A stretch of 64,000 bases of DNA, from contig NZ_LGDD01000306.1 of the NCBI RefSeq assembly GCF_001279695.1, forward strand, positions 1 to 64,000, given 5' to 3'. The notes beneath the pieces are model-generated. The model did no database searches and was not told the DNA's origin. It saw nothing but the letters and a program-made list of their open reading frames with translations. This stretch comes from Streptomyces sp. WM6378. Its GTDB lineage: Bacteria; Actinomycetota; Actinomycetes; Streptomycetales; Streptomycetaceae. Position numbers and translations under genes: made by a program. Positions 9,185 through 17,558 of the stretch are shown piece after piece; position 1 is the stretch's first letter; the number at the start of each line of letters is the position of its first letter.

Positions 9185-10215
9185 CAGGAGGAGGCCTTTC
9201 CGTACGAGCGGGGCGCGGTGGTGGAAGGGGGCAGCGAGCCGTTGAACCGGGTGTCGACGTAGTCCTTGAAGGAGAAGCGGCGCGGGATCAACCGCAGATC
9301 GGCGAAGGTGTCGGCGATCTGCTGCTCCGAGGCGATCGCCGCCGGGTCCACGGCCACCGCGACCCGCGTTCCGTTGCTGCGCTTCACCGAGTCGAGCGCC
9401 ACGAAGTAGGGAAGGCCGGTCTCCTTCGACCAGACCTTGGCCCAGGCCTCGGGGTGCTTGAACACCCAGTCCTGGGCCCGGTTGAGGCGCTGGAGGTAGT
9501 CCCCGACGGCTTTCGCCTTCGCCGGGTCGCCCAGCGTGGCGGGCGCCGCGACCTGGAACCCGAGGCCGTTGACGACCCCCTCGCCGGTCGCCAGGACACG
9601 CCCCTTCTTCGAGCCGAGGACCTGCGCGGTGTACGGGTCCCACACCGCCCAGGCGTCCACCTTGCCGCGGCTGAACGCGGCGAGCGCGTCGGCTGGCTGG
9701 AGGTAGTTGAGCTTGACGTCGCCGATGCCGAGCCCGGCCTTCTTCAGCGTGGCCAGCAACTGGTAGTGGGCGGAGCTGCCTTGGGCCACGGCGATCGACT
9801 TGCCCTTGAGGTCCGAGGCCTGTTTCAGCGGGGAGTCCTCCGGCACGAGGATCGCCTCACCGGCGGACGAGCCGTGGCTGGCCGCCACCACCTTGATCTT
9901 CGAGTCGGCTCCCGCGGCGAACACCGGCGGAGTGTTGCCGACCGCTCCGATGTCGACGGCCTTGGCGTTGACCGCTTCGAGCAGGGGCGGCCCCGAGGTG
10001 AACGTGGACCACTTGATCTTGTAGCCGAGGTGGTCGAGCTCACCGGCCGCCTTCAGGATGGCCTCGGAACCGCCTTTCTGGTCACCGACGTTGAGCGTGA
10101 CCCCGCCGGAGCCCGAACCGGACCCGGTCTTGGTGTCGGCGGCCGAGTTCCCGCCGCAGGCGGCGACGAGCAGGGTGAGCGGCAGGAGCAGAACGGGCAG
10201 GGTGTGGCGTCGCAT
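9184..10215 (-). CDS. ssuA: Aliphatic sulfonate ABC transporter substrate-binding lipoprotein
   Basis: A 343-residue extracytoplasmic binding protein. The signal peptide ends in a lipobox (LLVAACGG), with Cys20 as the lipidated residue, followed by a Ser/Gly linker. The mature part has the NMT1/SsuA-type fold (LNVGDQKGGSEAILKAAGEL, DIGAVGNTPPVFAAGAD, KGKSIAVAQGSSAHYQL, KVDAWAVWDPYTA), close to proteins that bind alkanesulfonates. It lies between the ATPase and the monooxygenase, which supports sulfonate as the ligand over taurine or nitrate. Confidence 0.92.
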   Translation of the reverse strand: MRRHTLPVLLLPLTLLVAACGGNSAADTKTGSGSGSGGVTLNVGDQKGGSEAILKAAGELDHLGYKIKWSTFTSGPPLLEAVNAKAVDIGAVGNTPPVFAAGADSKIKVVAASHGSSAGEAILVPEDSPLKQASDLKGKSIAVAQGSSAHYQLLATLKKAGLGIGDVKLNYLQPADALAAFSRGKVDAWAVWDPYTAQVLGSKKGRVLATGEGVVNGLGFQVAAPATLGDPAKAKAVGDYLQRLNRAQDWVFKHPEAWAKVWSKETGLPYFVALDSVKRSNGTRVAVAVDPAAIASEQQIADTFADLRLIPRRFSFKDYVDTRFNGSLPPSTTAPRSYGKASS

Positions 10216-10253
10216 GACTACGTGCTTCCTTCGCAGGGGGTTGAGCAGGGGCT

Positions 10254-11009
10254 TCAGAGGGAGGGGACGGCGGGCTGTTCCACGCCCAGTTCGGTGAGGA
10301 GCCGGGATCGCAGCGTCGCGAATCCGGGCGCCCCGACCGTGCGGGGCCGGTCGAGATCGACGGGCGTGTCATGGGCGATGCCGCCGTCCCGCATGAGGAG
10401 GACGCGGTCCGCAAGGAGCAGCGCCTCGTCCACGTCGTGCGTGACGAGCAGGACGGCGCAGCCGCGCCGCTGCCACAGCTCGGCAACCAACTGCTGTGCC
10501 TTGATCCGGGTCAGCGCGTCCAGCGCGCCGAACGGTTCGTCGAGCAGCAGCAGATCGGGCTCCCGCACCAGCGCCCGGGCCAGCGAGGCGCGCTGGGCCT
10601 CCCCGCCGGACAGCGTCTTGGGCCAGGCCCCCGACCGGTGCCCGAGCCCCACCTCCTCCAACGCGCTCTCGGCGACTGCGCGTCGGGGCTTTCCCGGAAG
10701 GCCGAGGAGTACGTTGCGCCACACCCGCTTCCACGGCATCAGCCGGGGTGCCTGGAAGGCGACGGCCCGCCGCTTGGGCACCAGCACCGTGCCCTCGATC
10801 TCCCGGTCCAGCCCGGCGAGGACCCGCAGCAGCGTCGACTTGCCGCAGCCGCTGCGCCCGAGCAGCGCGGTGAACTCGCCTGCCCGCAGGGTGAGATCGA
10901 GCCGGTCGATGACGGGCCGCCCGTCGAAAGCGCGGGTCAGCCCCTCGACCCGTACGGCATCGGAGGTGGCCGTGGTGGTGGTCACTGGCCCGTGAAGGTC
11001 GGTCGCCAT
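10254..11009 (-). CDS. ssuB: Sulfonate ABC transporter ATP-binding protein
   Basis: A 251-residue ABC ATPase with Walker A GRSGCGKST, Q-loop VAFQAPRLMPWK, signature LSGGEAQR, Walker B LLLLDEPFGALD and the switch histidine in VTHDVDEA. FQ-x-x-RLMPWK and the short length are typical of the SsuB/TauB group. The start is taken as the ATG at 11009, which overlaps the end of the permease gene by 28 bases. It energises uptake through SsuC with SsuA as binding protein. Confidence 0.9.
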   Translation of the reverse strand: MATDLHGPVTTTTATSDAVRVEGLTRAFDGRPVIDRLDLTLRAGEFTALLGRSGCGKSTLLRVLAGLDREIEGTVLVPKRRAVAFQAPRLMPWKRVWRNVLLGLPGKPRRAVAESALEEVGLGHRSGAWPKTLSGGEAQRASLARALVREPDLLLLDEPFGALDALTRIKAQQLVAELWQRRGCAVLLVTHDVDEALLLADRVLLMRDGGIAHDTPVDLDRPRTVGAPGFATLRSRLLTELGVEQPAVPSL

Positions 11010-11872
11010 TGCAGCAGCAGCCTTTCGAGAGTGCGGACGACGGCGTCGGCGAGCAGGCCGAGGAAGGCGTACACGACCAGGCAGACGACGATCACGTCGG
11101 TGCGGAAGAACTCGCGGGCCTGGTTCATCAGGAAGCCGATCCCGGCGTCCGCGTTGATCGACTCGCCGAACACCAGGGCCAGCCAGGCGGTGGCGAGCGA
11201 GTAGCGCAGCCCGGTCATCGCGCCGGGCAGGGCGCCCGGCAGCACGACATGGCGTACAAGACCCCAGCGCCCCAGCCCCAACGCCTGCCCCGCCTCGACG
11301 AGTTGGGCATCGACGCCCCGGATCCCGGCGTACACGTTCAGATAGAGGTGGAAGGCCACGCCGAGCGCGATCAGGGCCACCTTGGGGGCCTCGCCGATGC
11401 CGAGCCAGATGATGAACAGCGGGATCAGGCCCACCCAGGGCACGGTGCGCAGCATCTGTACGGTGGCGTCGATCAGGTCCTCGCCGAGCCGGGAGAGCCC
11501 GGAGGCCAGGGCCAGCGTGATCCCGGCCGCGCCGCCGATGAGCAGGCCGACGGCCACCCGCTGGAGCGAGATGGCCATCGCCGACGGCAGCGTTCCGTCC
11601 CCGATCAGATCGGCCCCGGCGCGGGCGACGGTGCCGGGCGAGGCGAGGGTGTCGGCGCTCAACACGCCGGTGGCGCTGAGGACTTGCCACAGGATGAGCA
11701 GCGTCAGCGGCCCGACGGTACGCCGCAGCCAGCGCGGCACGGAGCGCAGCCGGCCGCGCCGGGAAGCAGCGGGAACGACCGGTTCGAGAGCGGGGCCGGG
11801 CCGTGCGGCCACGGCGGCCTCATCCGAATCCGATTCAGCCGAAATATCCGGCGGGGCATGGTCGACGGTCAT
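10982..11872 (-). CDS. ssuC: Sulfonate ABC transporter permease
   Basis: A 296-residue inner-membrane permease of the binding-protein-dependent type. The N-terminal 60 residues are acidic then basic and cytoplasmic. About six membrane segments follow (LTLLILWQVLSATGVL, GLLIGGAAGITLALASGL, VGLIPLFIIWLGIG), with the EAA loop for the ATPase near VDAQLVEAGQALGLGRWGLV. The ATG at 11872 is preceded by GTGGAG. First structural gene of the operon, it lies about 320 bases downstream of a cysteine-ending leader peptide. Confidence 0.9.
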   Translation of the reverse strand: MTVDHAPPDISAESDSDEAAVAARPGPALEPVVPAASRRGRLRSVPRWLRRTVGPLTLLILWQVLSATGVLSADTLASPGTVARAGADLIGDGTLPSAMAISLQRVAVGLLIGGAAGITLALASGLSRLGEDLIDATVQMLRTVPWVGLIPLFIIWLGIGEAPKVALIALGVAFHLYLNVYAGIRGVDAQLVEAGQALGLGRWGLVRHVVLPGALPGAMTGLRYSLATAWLALVFGESINADAGIGFLMNQAREFFRTDVIVVCLVVYAFLGLLADAVVRTLERLLLQWRPTFTGQ

Positions 11873-12195
11873 GGGGACTCCACGGTCGGGCGAAGAGGCT
11901 GGTGGGGATGGAGAGAGCGAGGAGGAGGGTGGGCCTCGGGGGCAGCGGCGGCCGCCGCCACGGCGCGGACCTGCGTGGACGCACGCCCTCGCCGGGCGGT
12001 GGTGCGGGGCGTGTGCGTCCGGCCGCACGCGTCGGCGGGCGACGGCGAGGCGCAGGAAGGCTCGGGAAGGCTCTGGAAAAGAGGAGAGGCGTACGACGTC
12101 ACGGGTCGCGACGGGCCGGGGAAGAAGGCCTCAGCAGCCGTGACCGGCGGAAAGAAACGTCAGCACGTCACAGAGGTGCCCGCCTGAAAAGGACG
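11873..12195 (-). promoter_or_regulatory. Untranslated leader between cysteine leader peptide and ssuC
   Basis: About 320 bases separate the leader peptide from ssuC, with no convincing gene. The block GGCTGCTGA that ends the leader peptide recurs about 65 bases downstream, giving near-direct repeats that could form alternative pairings. The region is rich in possible GC stems. An attenuation role is inferred from position only; no single structure is assigned. Confidence 0.4.
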
Positions 12196-12279
12196 TCAGC
12201 AGCCGCGACAACAGGCGGCGGACGCCACCCGCAGCAGGTCGATGTGACCGCGCGTGGTGAGCAGGGCTGTACGCAACAT
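12196..12279 (-). CDS. Cysteine-ending leader peptide upstream of the sulfonate operon
   Basis: A 27-residue reading frame starting MLRTALLTTRGHIDLLRVAS and ending AACCRGC before TGA. Short peptides with an RGHIDLLRV-like core and a Cys-rich end, encoded just ahead of sulfur-assimilation genes, are a known actinobacterial class (annotated as putative leader peptides) proposed to sense cysteine supply through ribosome stalling. Three of its last five residues are cysteine. It points the same way as ssuC. No strong ribosome site precedes the ATG; a leaderless mRNA is possible. Confidence 0.75.
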   Translation of the reverse strand: MLRTALLTTRGHIDLLRVASAACCRGC

Positions 12280-12411
12280 GGCGTGAACGTAGCGACCCCT
12301 TCCGGACGGGGTCAACGGTGTCTCGCCCATCGGATGCGCGATCTTGCCCGTTGGGCACGGCCCCGGTGCGGCTGCCGCGCGTACCCGGCGCCCGGGCGGG
12401 AAGATGGGGCC

Positions 12412-12834
12412 ATGTCCGACGCCTTCACCACCCGCATCCTGAACATCGCGACCGGCTCCCGCGAGACGGTCACCGATCTGACCGAGGACTGCGAGGAGTT
12501 CCTGACACAGCGAGCGGCCGGCCGGGACGGCCTGCTCAATGTTTTCGTGCCGCACGCCACGGCCGGCATCGCCGTCCTGGAGACCGGCGCGGGCAGCGAC
12601 GACGACCTGCTCGCCGCCCTGCACACGCTGCTCCCCGCCGACGACCGCTGGCAGCACCGGCACGGCAGCCCCGGCCACGGTCGCGACCACGTCCTGCCCG
12701 CCCTGGTGCCGCCGCACGCCACGCTGCCGGTGATCGGCGGGCGGCTCGCGCTCGGCACTTGGCAGTCGGTGTGCCTGGTGGACACGAACAAGGACAATCC
12801 GAACCGGCAGGTGCGGCTGAGTTTTCTCGGCTGA
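12412..12834 (+). CDS. YjbQ family protein (UPF0047)
   Basis: A 140-residue protein of the YjbQ/UPF0047 family, some members of which show weak thiamine-phosphate synthase activity; the physiological role is unsettled. The family signatures are present: GLLNVFVPHATAGIAVLETG, with the conserved histidine, then HGSPGHGRDHVLPALV and ALGTWQSVCLVD near the end. The ATG at 12412 follows a GATGGGG region. It is divergent from the sulfonate leader peptide and followed by a strong hairpin terminator, so it appears monocistronic. Confidence 0.88.
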   Translation: MSDAFTTRILNIATGSRETVTDLTEDCEEFLTQRAAGRDGLLNVFVPHATAGIAVLETGAGSDDDLLAALHTLLPADDRWQHRHGSPGHGRDHVLPALVPPHATLPVIGGRLALGTWQSVCLVDTNKDNPNRQVRLSFLG

Positions 12835-12900
12835 GTCCGGCGAAAGGCACTTCAACAGTAGGCGAGTTGAGGGGTGTGGCATCATGGCCGCGTTGTCTGC

Positions 12901-12928
12901 CCGGGGATTCGGCGGGCTGAATCCCCGG
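12901..12928 (+). terminator. Hairpin terminator after yjbQ-like gene
   Basis: Perfect 10-base arms CCGGGGATTC and GAATCCCCGG flank an 8-base loop, 66 bases after the stop of the YjbQ gene and before the next promoter. No U-tract follows, as is usual in Streptomyces. Confidence 0.6.
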
Positions 12929-12992
12929 CACCGCTGAAATCGGCATTGCAACGGCCTGCTTCTCCAGCGTGGAAGGCGTGGAAGGCTAAAGG

Positions 12993-13568
12993 ATGAAGGT
13001 GTCTGGCTCTGCGTTACCGTCGCCGGAGGACCGTCGGCTCAGGCGCCGTCTCAAAAAGGTTCGTCAAACCTGTGAGGCGCTGCTCGCGGACTGGGGCATG
13101 GAGCACGGCTGCGGCATCGATGAACTGCACCACTATCTCAGCGCGCAGAATCAGCGGCCGATCCATCTCATTCCGATGCCCTTCCCGGAACGTCATCTCT
13201 TCGGCCTTTGGCTGAAACTCGACGACTTCGACATCATCGCCTACGAGAAGGCCGCCTCGCCGTCACACAAGGAACACATCATTGCCCATGAACTGTCTCA
13301 TATCGCCTTCGCGCACCGAGGGTCCGTGGAATTCGACCACAGTGATACGAGTCAGTTGTTCACGGATGTCGAACCGGCGGTGGTCCAGAGCATGTTGATG
13401 CGTTCTCGCTACAGCGACGACGAGGAGCAGGAGGCCGAGACGATGGCGTCGCTCATCCTGGCCCGCGCCACCAAGAGGTGGCTGGAACCCGCCTGGGGCG
13501 TGCCGGAGGAGGCCGCGGAGATCGTCGCCCGCATCGAGAACGGCGTCGGCAATCCGGATCAGTCATGA
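12993..13568 (+). CDS. ImmA/IrrE-like metallopeptidase-domain protein, TTA-containing
   Basis: A 191-residue cytoplasmic protein with a zinc-peptidase signature, IIAHELSHIAFAH, giving His99, Glu100 and His103 of HExxH. The preceding segment resembles the ImmA/IrrE (ParH-like) fold seen in toxin regulators. It is followed by a membrane protein of the MAB_1171c type with an ATGA overlap, a pairing that recurs in Streptomyces. Codon 8 is TTA (13014-13016), read only by the bldA tRNA, so expression is probably tied to development. GGCTAAAGG precedes the ATG. Targets are unknown; cleavage of a partner regulator would be a guess. Confidence 0.75.
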   Translation: MKVSGSALPSPEDRRLRRRLKKVRQTCEALLADWGMEHGCGIDELHHYLSAQNQRPIHLIPMPFPERHLFGLWLKLDDFDIIAYEKAASPSHKEHIIAHELSHIAFAHRGSVEFDHSDTSQLFTDVEPAVVQSMLMRSRYSDDEEQEAETMASLILARATKRWLEPAWGVPEEAAEIVARIENGVGNPDQS

Positions 13569-14779
13569 ATACCGTCAACCTCGTTCTCACCTGGGTCTGT
13601 TCCCTCGGCGGCCTCGCGGCGTTCGGTTACCGGCTGCCGGATCTGCTGCGCAGAAAGCATGACGTCGCCCTGTGGGCGCTGTGCGTCTACTTCCTGTGTT
13701 CCGGGATCAGTTTCCTGGTCGACCTGGACGCGCTGCGGGTGCACATCTCCGACTTGTTCGGCCTGCCCAACATCACGTCGCTGATCGTCCAGGTCGCCGT
13801 CGTCGTCCTCACCGCGGCTCAGCAGGTCGTCCTCGTCTACTGGTCGTCACCGCCCGAAGAGGCCCGGCTCAGGGCAAGGCGCCGGGTGCTGTTCTTCGGC
13901 GCCGCGCTGTGCGTCCTGGTGGTGGCCTCGCTCGCGGTCAGCCCGGTCGCCAGCGCGAAAACAGCCACGTCGACGATCCTTCTCAGCATTCAAGACGGCC
14001 GCTACGCGCTGTACATGTCGTTCTATCTCGTCATCTGCGGCATCGGGCAATTCGAGACCGTCCGGCTCTCGCTGCGCTTCACGAAGATGGCCAACCGGCA
14101 ATGGCTCAAAGTCGGCATGCGCACCGTGACCGTCGGCGCGAGCCTGATCCTGGTCTACTGCGTCACCCGCAGCATTCAGATCGCCGGCACCAGGCTGCAC
14201 TTCGACGCCTCGGCCCTCGACCCCATCCAGTGGTCGTGCGGCACCATCGGCGCCCTCCTCCAGATCACCGGCTGGACCATTCCGTCCTGGGGCATCCACC
14301 TCACCCGCGCCGCGGGCTGGCTGCGCAGCTACCGCTCCTACCTGCGGCTGCGCCCCCTGTGGTGGGCGCTGTACCAGGCCTCGCCGGACATCGCGCTCGA
14401 CCCGCCCCGGTCCTGGGCGCGGGACCTCGTCCCGCCGCGCGATCCGCACTACAGCCTGTACCGGCGCGTCATCGAGATACGCGACGGACAGCTGATGCTG
14501 CGCACCTCGCTCTCGCTGGCCGACTTCTCCCGGGTGGCCCGCTCCCTCGACCTCCCCGAGGACCCCACCTCGCCGCTCGGCGAGGCGCTCCAGGTGCGCG
14601 CCGTCCTGAACCGCCCGGCCGAGGAACGGGACGAACAGGCCGACGCCGCCGACATTCCGGCCCGGCCGCCGTACGACGACTTCCGCGACGAGGTGGAGTG
14701 GCTGACCCAGGTCGCGTCCTCGTTCACCGCCCTCACCCAGGGCCGGGCGGTGCGCGCGGCCGACAGAATCCCCTCATGA
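13565..14779 (+). CDS. MAB_1171c-type putative membrane transporter
   Basis: A 404-residue integral membrane protein. About seven hydrophobic segments lie in the first 260 residues (for example VNLVLTWVCSLGGLAAFGY, VALWALCVYFLCSGISFLV and VLFFGAALCVLVVASLAV). A roughly 140-residue cytoplasmic tail follows, with YRRVIEIRDGQLMLRTSL, a block characteristic of this actinobacterial family. Despite the transporter label no substrate is known. Its ATG overlaps the stop of the peptidase-like gene and its stop overlaps the next start, so three genes are translationally coupled. Confidence 0.75.
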   Translation: MNTVNLVLTWVCSLGGLAAFGYRLPDLLRRKHDVALWALCVYFLCSGISFLVDLDALRVHISDLFGLPNITSLIVQVAVVVLTAAQQVVLVYWSSPPEEARLRARRRVLFFGAALCVLVVASLAVSPVASAKTATSTILLSIQDGRYALYMSFYLVICGIGQFETVRLSLRFTKMANRQWLKVGMRTVTVGASLILVYCVTRSIQIAGTRLHFDASALDPIQWSCGTIGALLQITGWTIPSWGIHLTRAAGWLRSYRSYLRLRPLWWALYQASPDIALDPPRSWARDLVPPRDPHYSLYRRVIEIRDGQLMLRTSLSLADFSRVARSLDLPEDPTSPLGEALQVRAVLNRPAEERDEQADAADIPARPPYDDFRDEVEWLTQVASSFTALTQGRAVRAADRIPS

Positions 14780-15729
14780 CGCAGGCGGGCCCCCCAAGAC
14801 GCGACGCGAACGGCCGTGAGCACCTGACTCCCTTCGCACTGCGGTCGGTTGAGCGCCTCGTCGCCCTCGACGCCGAGTACGGCGCGACGGCCGCGGTGCC
14901 CGCCGTACGCGACCTGCTGCACGGCGTCCCGGAGCTGTCGGCCGAACCCGCCGCCCTGCGCGACGAGGACAGCGACCTGCTCGCCGCCCTCGCCGAACTC
15001 TGCGAAGTGATCGGCTGGATCCTCTTCGACGCGGGCCTGAACCGCACGGCCCACCGCATGAACACCCGCGCCCTGGCCCTCGCGGAACTCTGCGGCGACC
15101 GCGCCACCGCCCGCCTGGTGCTGCTCAACGACAGCATGCTGCACGCCCGCACCGGACACCCGAGGGCCGCCCTGGAATCCGCCGCCCGCGTGTCCGGACC
15201 CCGCCCGCTGCCGACCCTGGTCGGCACGCTCGTCCTGGTCCGCCGGGCGCACGCGACCGCCATGCTGGGCGGCCGCCGGGACGCCGACGAGCTCATCTCG
15301 CGTGCCCGGAGCCGGTTCCTCGACGGCGCCTCGCGCCAGGACCCGCCCTGGGCCTGGTGGATCGACCAGGCCGAACTCACCGGCCACCACGGCTGGGTGC
15401 TCGCCAGGCTGCACGACTGGGACCGGGCCATCCCCCTGCTGTACGAGGCCGCCACCGCCCCCGGCCCCTCCTACCGCCACCTCTTCACCGCGGAACTCCT
15501 CGCGGCCCTGGCCGGCGCCGGGGCCTGGAGCGACGCCGAGGACCTCATCGCGGACCTCGCCCCGCGCGCCGCGAGCATCGGCTCCGTACGGACGACCGAG
15601 ACCCTCGCCCGCACCGCCGCCCGCTTACGCGGCTGCCCGGCGGCGCCCGTGAACCTGCGGGACGCGGCGGCCTTCCTGCTCGCGTGCGTCCCCTCGCCCT
15701 CCTACGGCCAGGACGCTCCTTCCCGCTAG
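14776..15729 (+). CDS. Helical-repeat protein, third gene of the coupled operon, TTA-containing
   Basis: A 317-residue protein that is almost wholly alpha-helical and rich in Ala/Leu/Arg, with TPR-like spacing (TAHRMNTRALALAELCGDRA, HPRAALESAARV, HDWDRAIPLLYEAATAPG). This resembles the C-terminal sensor part of Streptomyces TPR regulators, but no DNA-binding domain is present. It begins at the ATG overlapping the previous stop. Codon 284 is TTA (15625-15627), a second bldA-type codon in the same operon. Function is unknown; a scaffold or partner of the membrane protein is plausible. Confidence 0.65.
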   Translation: MTQAGPPRRDANGREHLTPFALRSVERLVALDAEYGATAAVPAVRDLLHGVPELSAEPAALRDEDSDLLAALAELCEVIGWILFDAGLNRTAHRMNTRALALAELCGDRATARLVLLNDSMLHARTGHPRAALESAARVSGPRPLPTLVGTLVLVRRAHATAMLGGRRDADELISRARSRFLDGASRQDPPWAWWIDQAELTGHHGWVLARLHDWDRAIPLLYEAATAPGPSYRHLFTAELLAALAGAGAWSDAEDLIADLAPRAASIGSVRTTETLARTAARLRGCPAAPVNLRDAAAFLLACVPSPSYGQDAPSR

Positions 15730-15785
15730 GACCTCCTGGCACCGCCAGGAACAATCCCCACCTCAAGCCGACAGACAGGGACAAC

Positions 15786-16259
15786 ATGCTTCAGATCCGG
15801 GTGTCCACGCCCGCGGCCGCCGCATTCGTGGCGGTCGTCCTCCTCTTCGCCACCGGAGGACCGGTGTCCGAAGTCGCCTACGGCACGTCCGCCACCGCGT
15901 CGACGCAAACGCAGGCGGCCGCCTCCGGCAGCCCCTATCTGGCGACCCATCTCTACTTCGGCACAGGCCGCCACAACGGTGAACCACCCATAACCGACGA
16001 CCAGTTCATGAAGTTCGTCGCCGATGTGATCACCCCCCGCTTCCCGTCCGGGCTGACCGTCCAGCAGGGCCGCGGCCAGTGGCGCGACAAGACCGGATCC
16101 ATCAACCGCGAGATCTCATACGAGCTGACGGTGCTCTATCCCGCCCGCGAGGCCCACACCCACGACCCCGACATCGAGTACATCCGCAACCTGTACTGCG
16201 CGACGTACGGCCTGGAGTCGGTGGGCCGGGCCGACGTGAAGGCCCAGGCCGACTTCTGA
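15786..16259 (+). CDS. Secreted DUF3574 family protein
   Basis: A 157-residue exported protein. A signal-like N terminus (PAAAAFVAVVLLFATGG) precedes a domain with YLATHLYFGTGRHNGEPPIT, FVADVITPRFPSGLTVQQGRG and REISYELTVLY, which matches my memory of DUF3574. Biochemical role is unknown. GACAGGGACA precedes the ATG at 15786. It is 56 bases after the previous gene and may be read from the same transcript or its own promoter. Confidence 0.72.
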   Translation: MLQIRVSTPAAAAFVAVVLLFATGGPVSEVAYGTSATASTQTQAAASGSPYLATHLYFGTGRHNGEPPITDDQFMKFVADVITPRFPSGLTVQQGRGQWRDKTGSINREISYELTVLYPAREAHTHDPDIEYIRNLYCATYGLESVGRADVKAQADF

Positions 16260-16292
16260 GCAGGACCGGCCCCGCTGCCCGGCGCGCGGTGC

Positions 16293-16847
16293 TCACAGCC
16301 TGAGCCGCCGTACGACGAAGAGCATCGCGCCCAGCAGGACCAGAACCGTCCCCGTGATCAGAGAGTCGAGGTCGGTGGCCCCGGCGATCGCGAGCCGTCG
16401 CCCGTCCGCGGCGGCCTCGCGGGGCGTGACGGTGACGGGCACGGCACCGGCCGCCCGGTCCGCGCCGGTCGCGGGTGACGGCGACGGCGTCGGCGAAGGC
16501 GAGGGGGAAGCCGTCGCACAGTTCAGTACGCCGCTCACGTCCTGACGGAAGCCGCCCGGGCCGAGGACCGTGAAGCGATAGCTCTGGCGGTCGGCGACCG
16601 GAACCAGGATGGTCCGCGACCGGCCCGGCGCCACGGCGGCCGAGACACCGGCCAGTTGGAAGGTGAACGGTGCGTCGCCCCCGTTGCTCGCCGTGACGTC
16701 CACGCCGCCCCGGGCGCAGTCGTCCACCGCGGCGACGGATGGCTGGGGCCCCCTCGCGGGCAGGGCCGCGGCGGTACCCGCGACCGCGCTCACGGTCGCG
16801 AACAGCACGGCCCAGCGGGCCGCACTCCGCTTCGATGCGTGCCTCAC
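16293..16847 (-). CDS. Small surface-anchored protein
   Basis: A protein of about 184 residues. It starts with a basic signal peptide (SAARWAVLFATVSAVAGTAAA). A small beta-rich domain follows, with a cysteine pair (DDCARGGVDVTASNGGDAPF and SGVLNC), then a Ser/Pro repeat linker (SPSPSPTPSPSP), and finally a membrane segment with a basic tail (GTVLVLLGAMLFVVRRLRL). No LPXTG-type sortase motif is present, so it is probably held by its own C-terminal helix. The GTG at 16847 with GAAGG upstream is preferred to a longer ATG form starting at 16955. Function unknown. Confidence 0.6.
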   Translation of the reverse strand: MRHASKRSAARWAVLFATVSAVAGTAAALPARGPQPSVAAVDDCARGGVDVTASNGGDAPFTFQLAGVSAAVAPGRSRTILVPVADRQSYRFTVLGPGGFRQDVSGVLNCATASPSPSPTPSPSPATGADRAAGAVPVTVTPREAAADGRRLAIAGATDLDSLITGTVLVLLGAMLFVVRRLRL

Positions 16848-16951
16848 GAAAGGCCCTTCGCGCCGAGGGCAGGGACGCCCTCCAGTACGGAAACGGCTGG
16901 CACGACGTTCAACAGGCGTCAGCGGAACGGCTGTTGAGGCCCCCCCGCTCC

Positions 16952-17530
16952 TCACAGCCCCGGCGCGCCCCAGACCGGGAACCAGCGGGACAGGTCGGCC
17001 TCGATGCGCAGGTCGTCCGCGACGACCGCCCTGATCCGCAGCTCAAGCGCGTTGTCCCGCTTCTCCCCGGACAGCGGCGCGAACGGGTAGAACGTGCCCC
17101 GCTTGTAGAGGTACACCAACGCGAACGTCCGGCCCTCCGCGTCAGTGAACCCGACCAGGGAACACAGGAGTTGAGGGCCGAAGCCGGATCCCTCAAGCGC
17201 GGTGTTCACGGCGTGCAGATCGCCGACGAGCGAGGCCAGGTCGTCGGGGCCGCGACGGGAAAGGAGCCACGAGTATCCGTAGGAGTCGCGGCTGAACTCC
17301 ACCGAGGCCGCGTCCCGTTCGGTGTCCGCGTTGAGCAGATCCGTCACGTCCTGGCGGATCCGGGCGAACGCCGAGCCCTCCACCGTGGTGAAGCACACCG
17401 AGCCCCGCCCGGTCGGCGTGAACCCGGCGGCGGCCTGCAACGTGACCGCTGCCGACGGGAGCCCGAACAGCCGGTCCAGGTCGGGGGCCGCGGGCCGGGT
17501 GCGGCCGAGCAGGATGTCCAGGAAGCCCAT
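16952..17530 (-). CDS. pspAB: PspA-associated protein PspAB
   Basis: A 192-residue soluble protein starting MGFLDILLGRTRPAAPDLDR, with LPSAAVTLQAAAGFTPTGRG and YGYSWLLSRRGPDDLASLV. This is the actinobacterial PspAB family, linked by name to the PspA membrane-stress response. It lies 28 bases downstream of htpX in the same direction, which fits co-expression of membrane quality-control functions. No PspA gene is in the window. Confidence 0.78.
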   Translation of the reverse strand: MGFLDILLGRTRPAAPDLDRLFGLPSAAVTLQAAAGFTPTGRGSVCFTTVEGSAFARIRQDVTDLLNADTERDAASVEFSRDSYGYSWLLSRRGPDDLASLVGDLHAVNTALEGSGFGPQLLCSLVGFTDAEGRTFALVYLYKRGTFYPFAPLSGEKRDNALELRIRAVVADDLRIEADLSRWFPVWGAPGL

Positions 17531-17558
17531 GTGCTCCGTCCTCGGTCGGGGGTGGCGG

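Noticed and set aside
10254..11690. 478-residue form of the SsuB ATPase
   Set aside because: The extra N-terminal region is an out-of-frame reading of the permease gene; the ATG at 11009 gives a normal-length ATPase.
12131..12166. Second short cysteine-ending frame (LTFLSAGHGC) downstream of the leader peptide
   Set aside because: It has only a GTG start and no ribosome site; the shared GGCTGCTGA is better explained as an RNA repeat.
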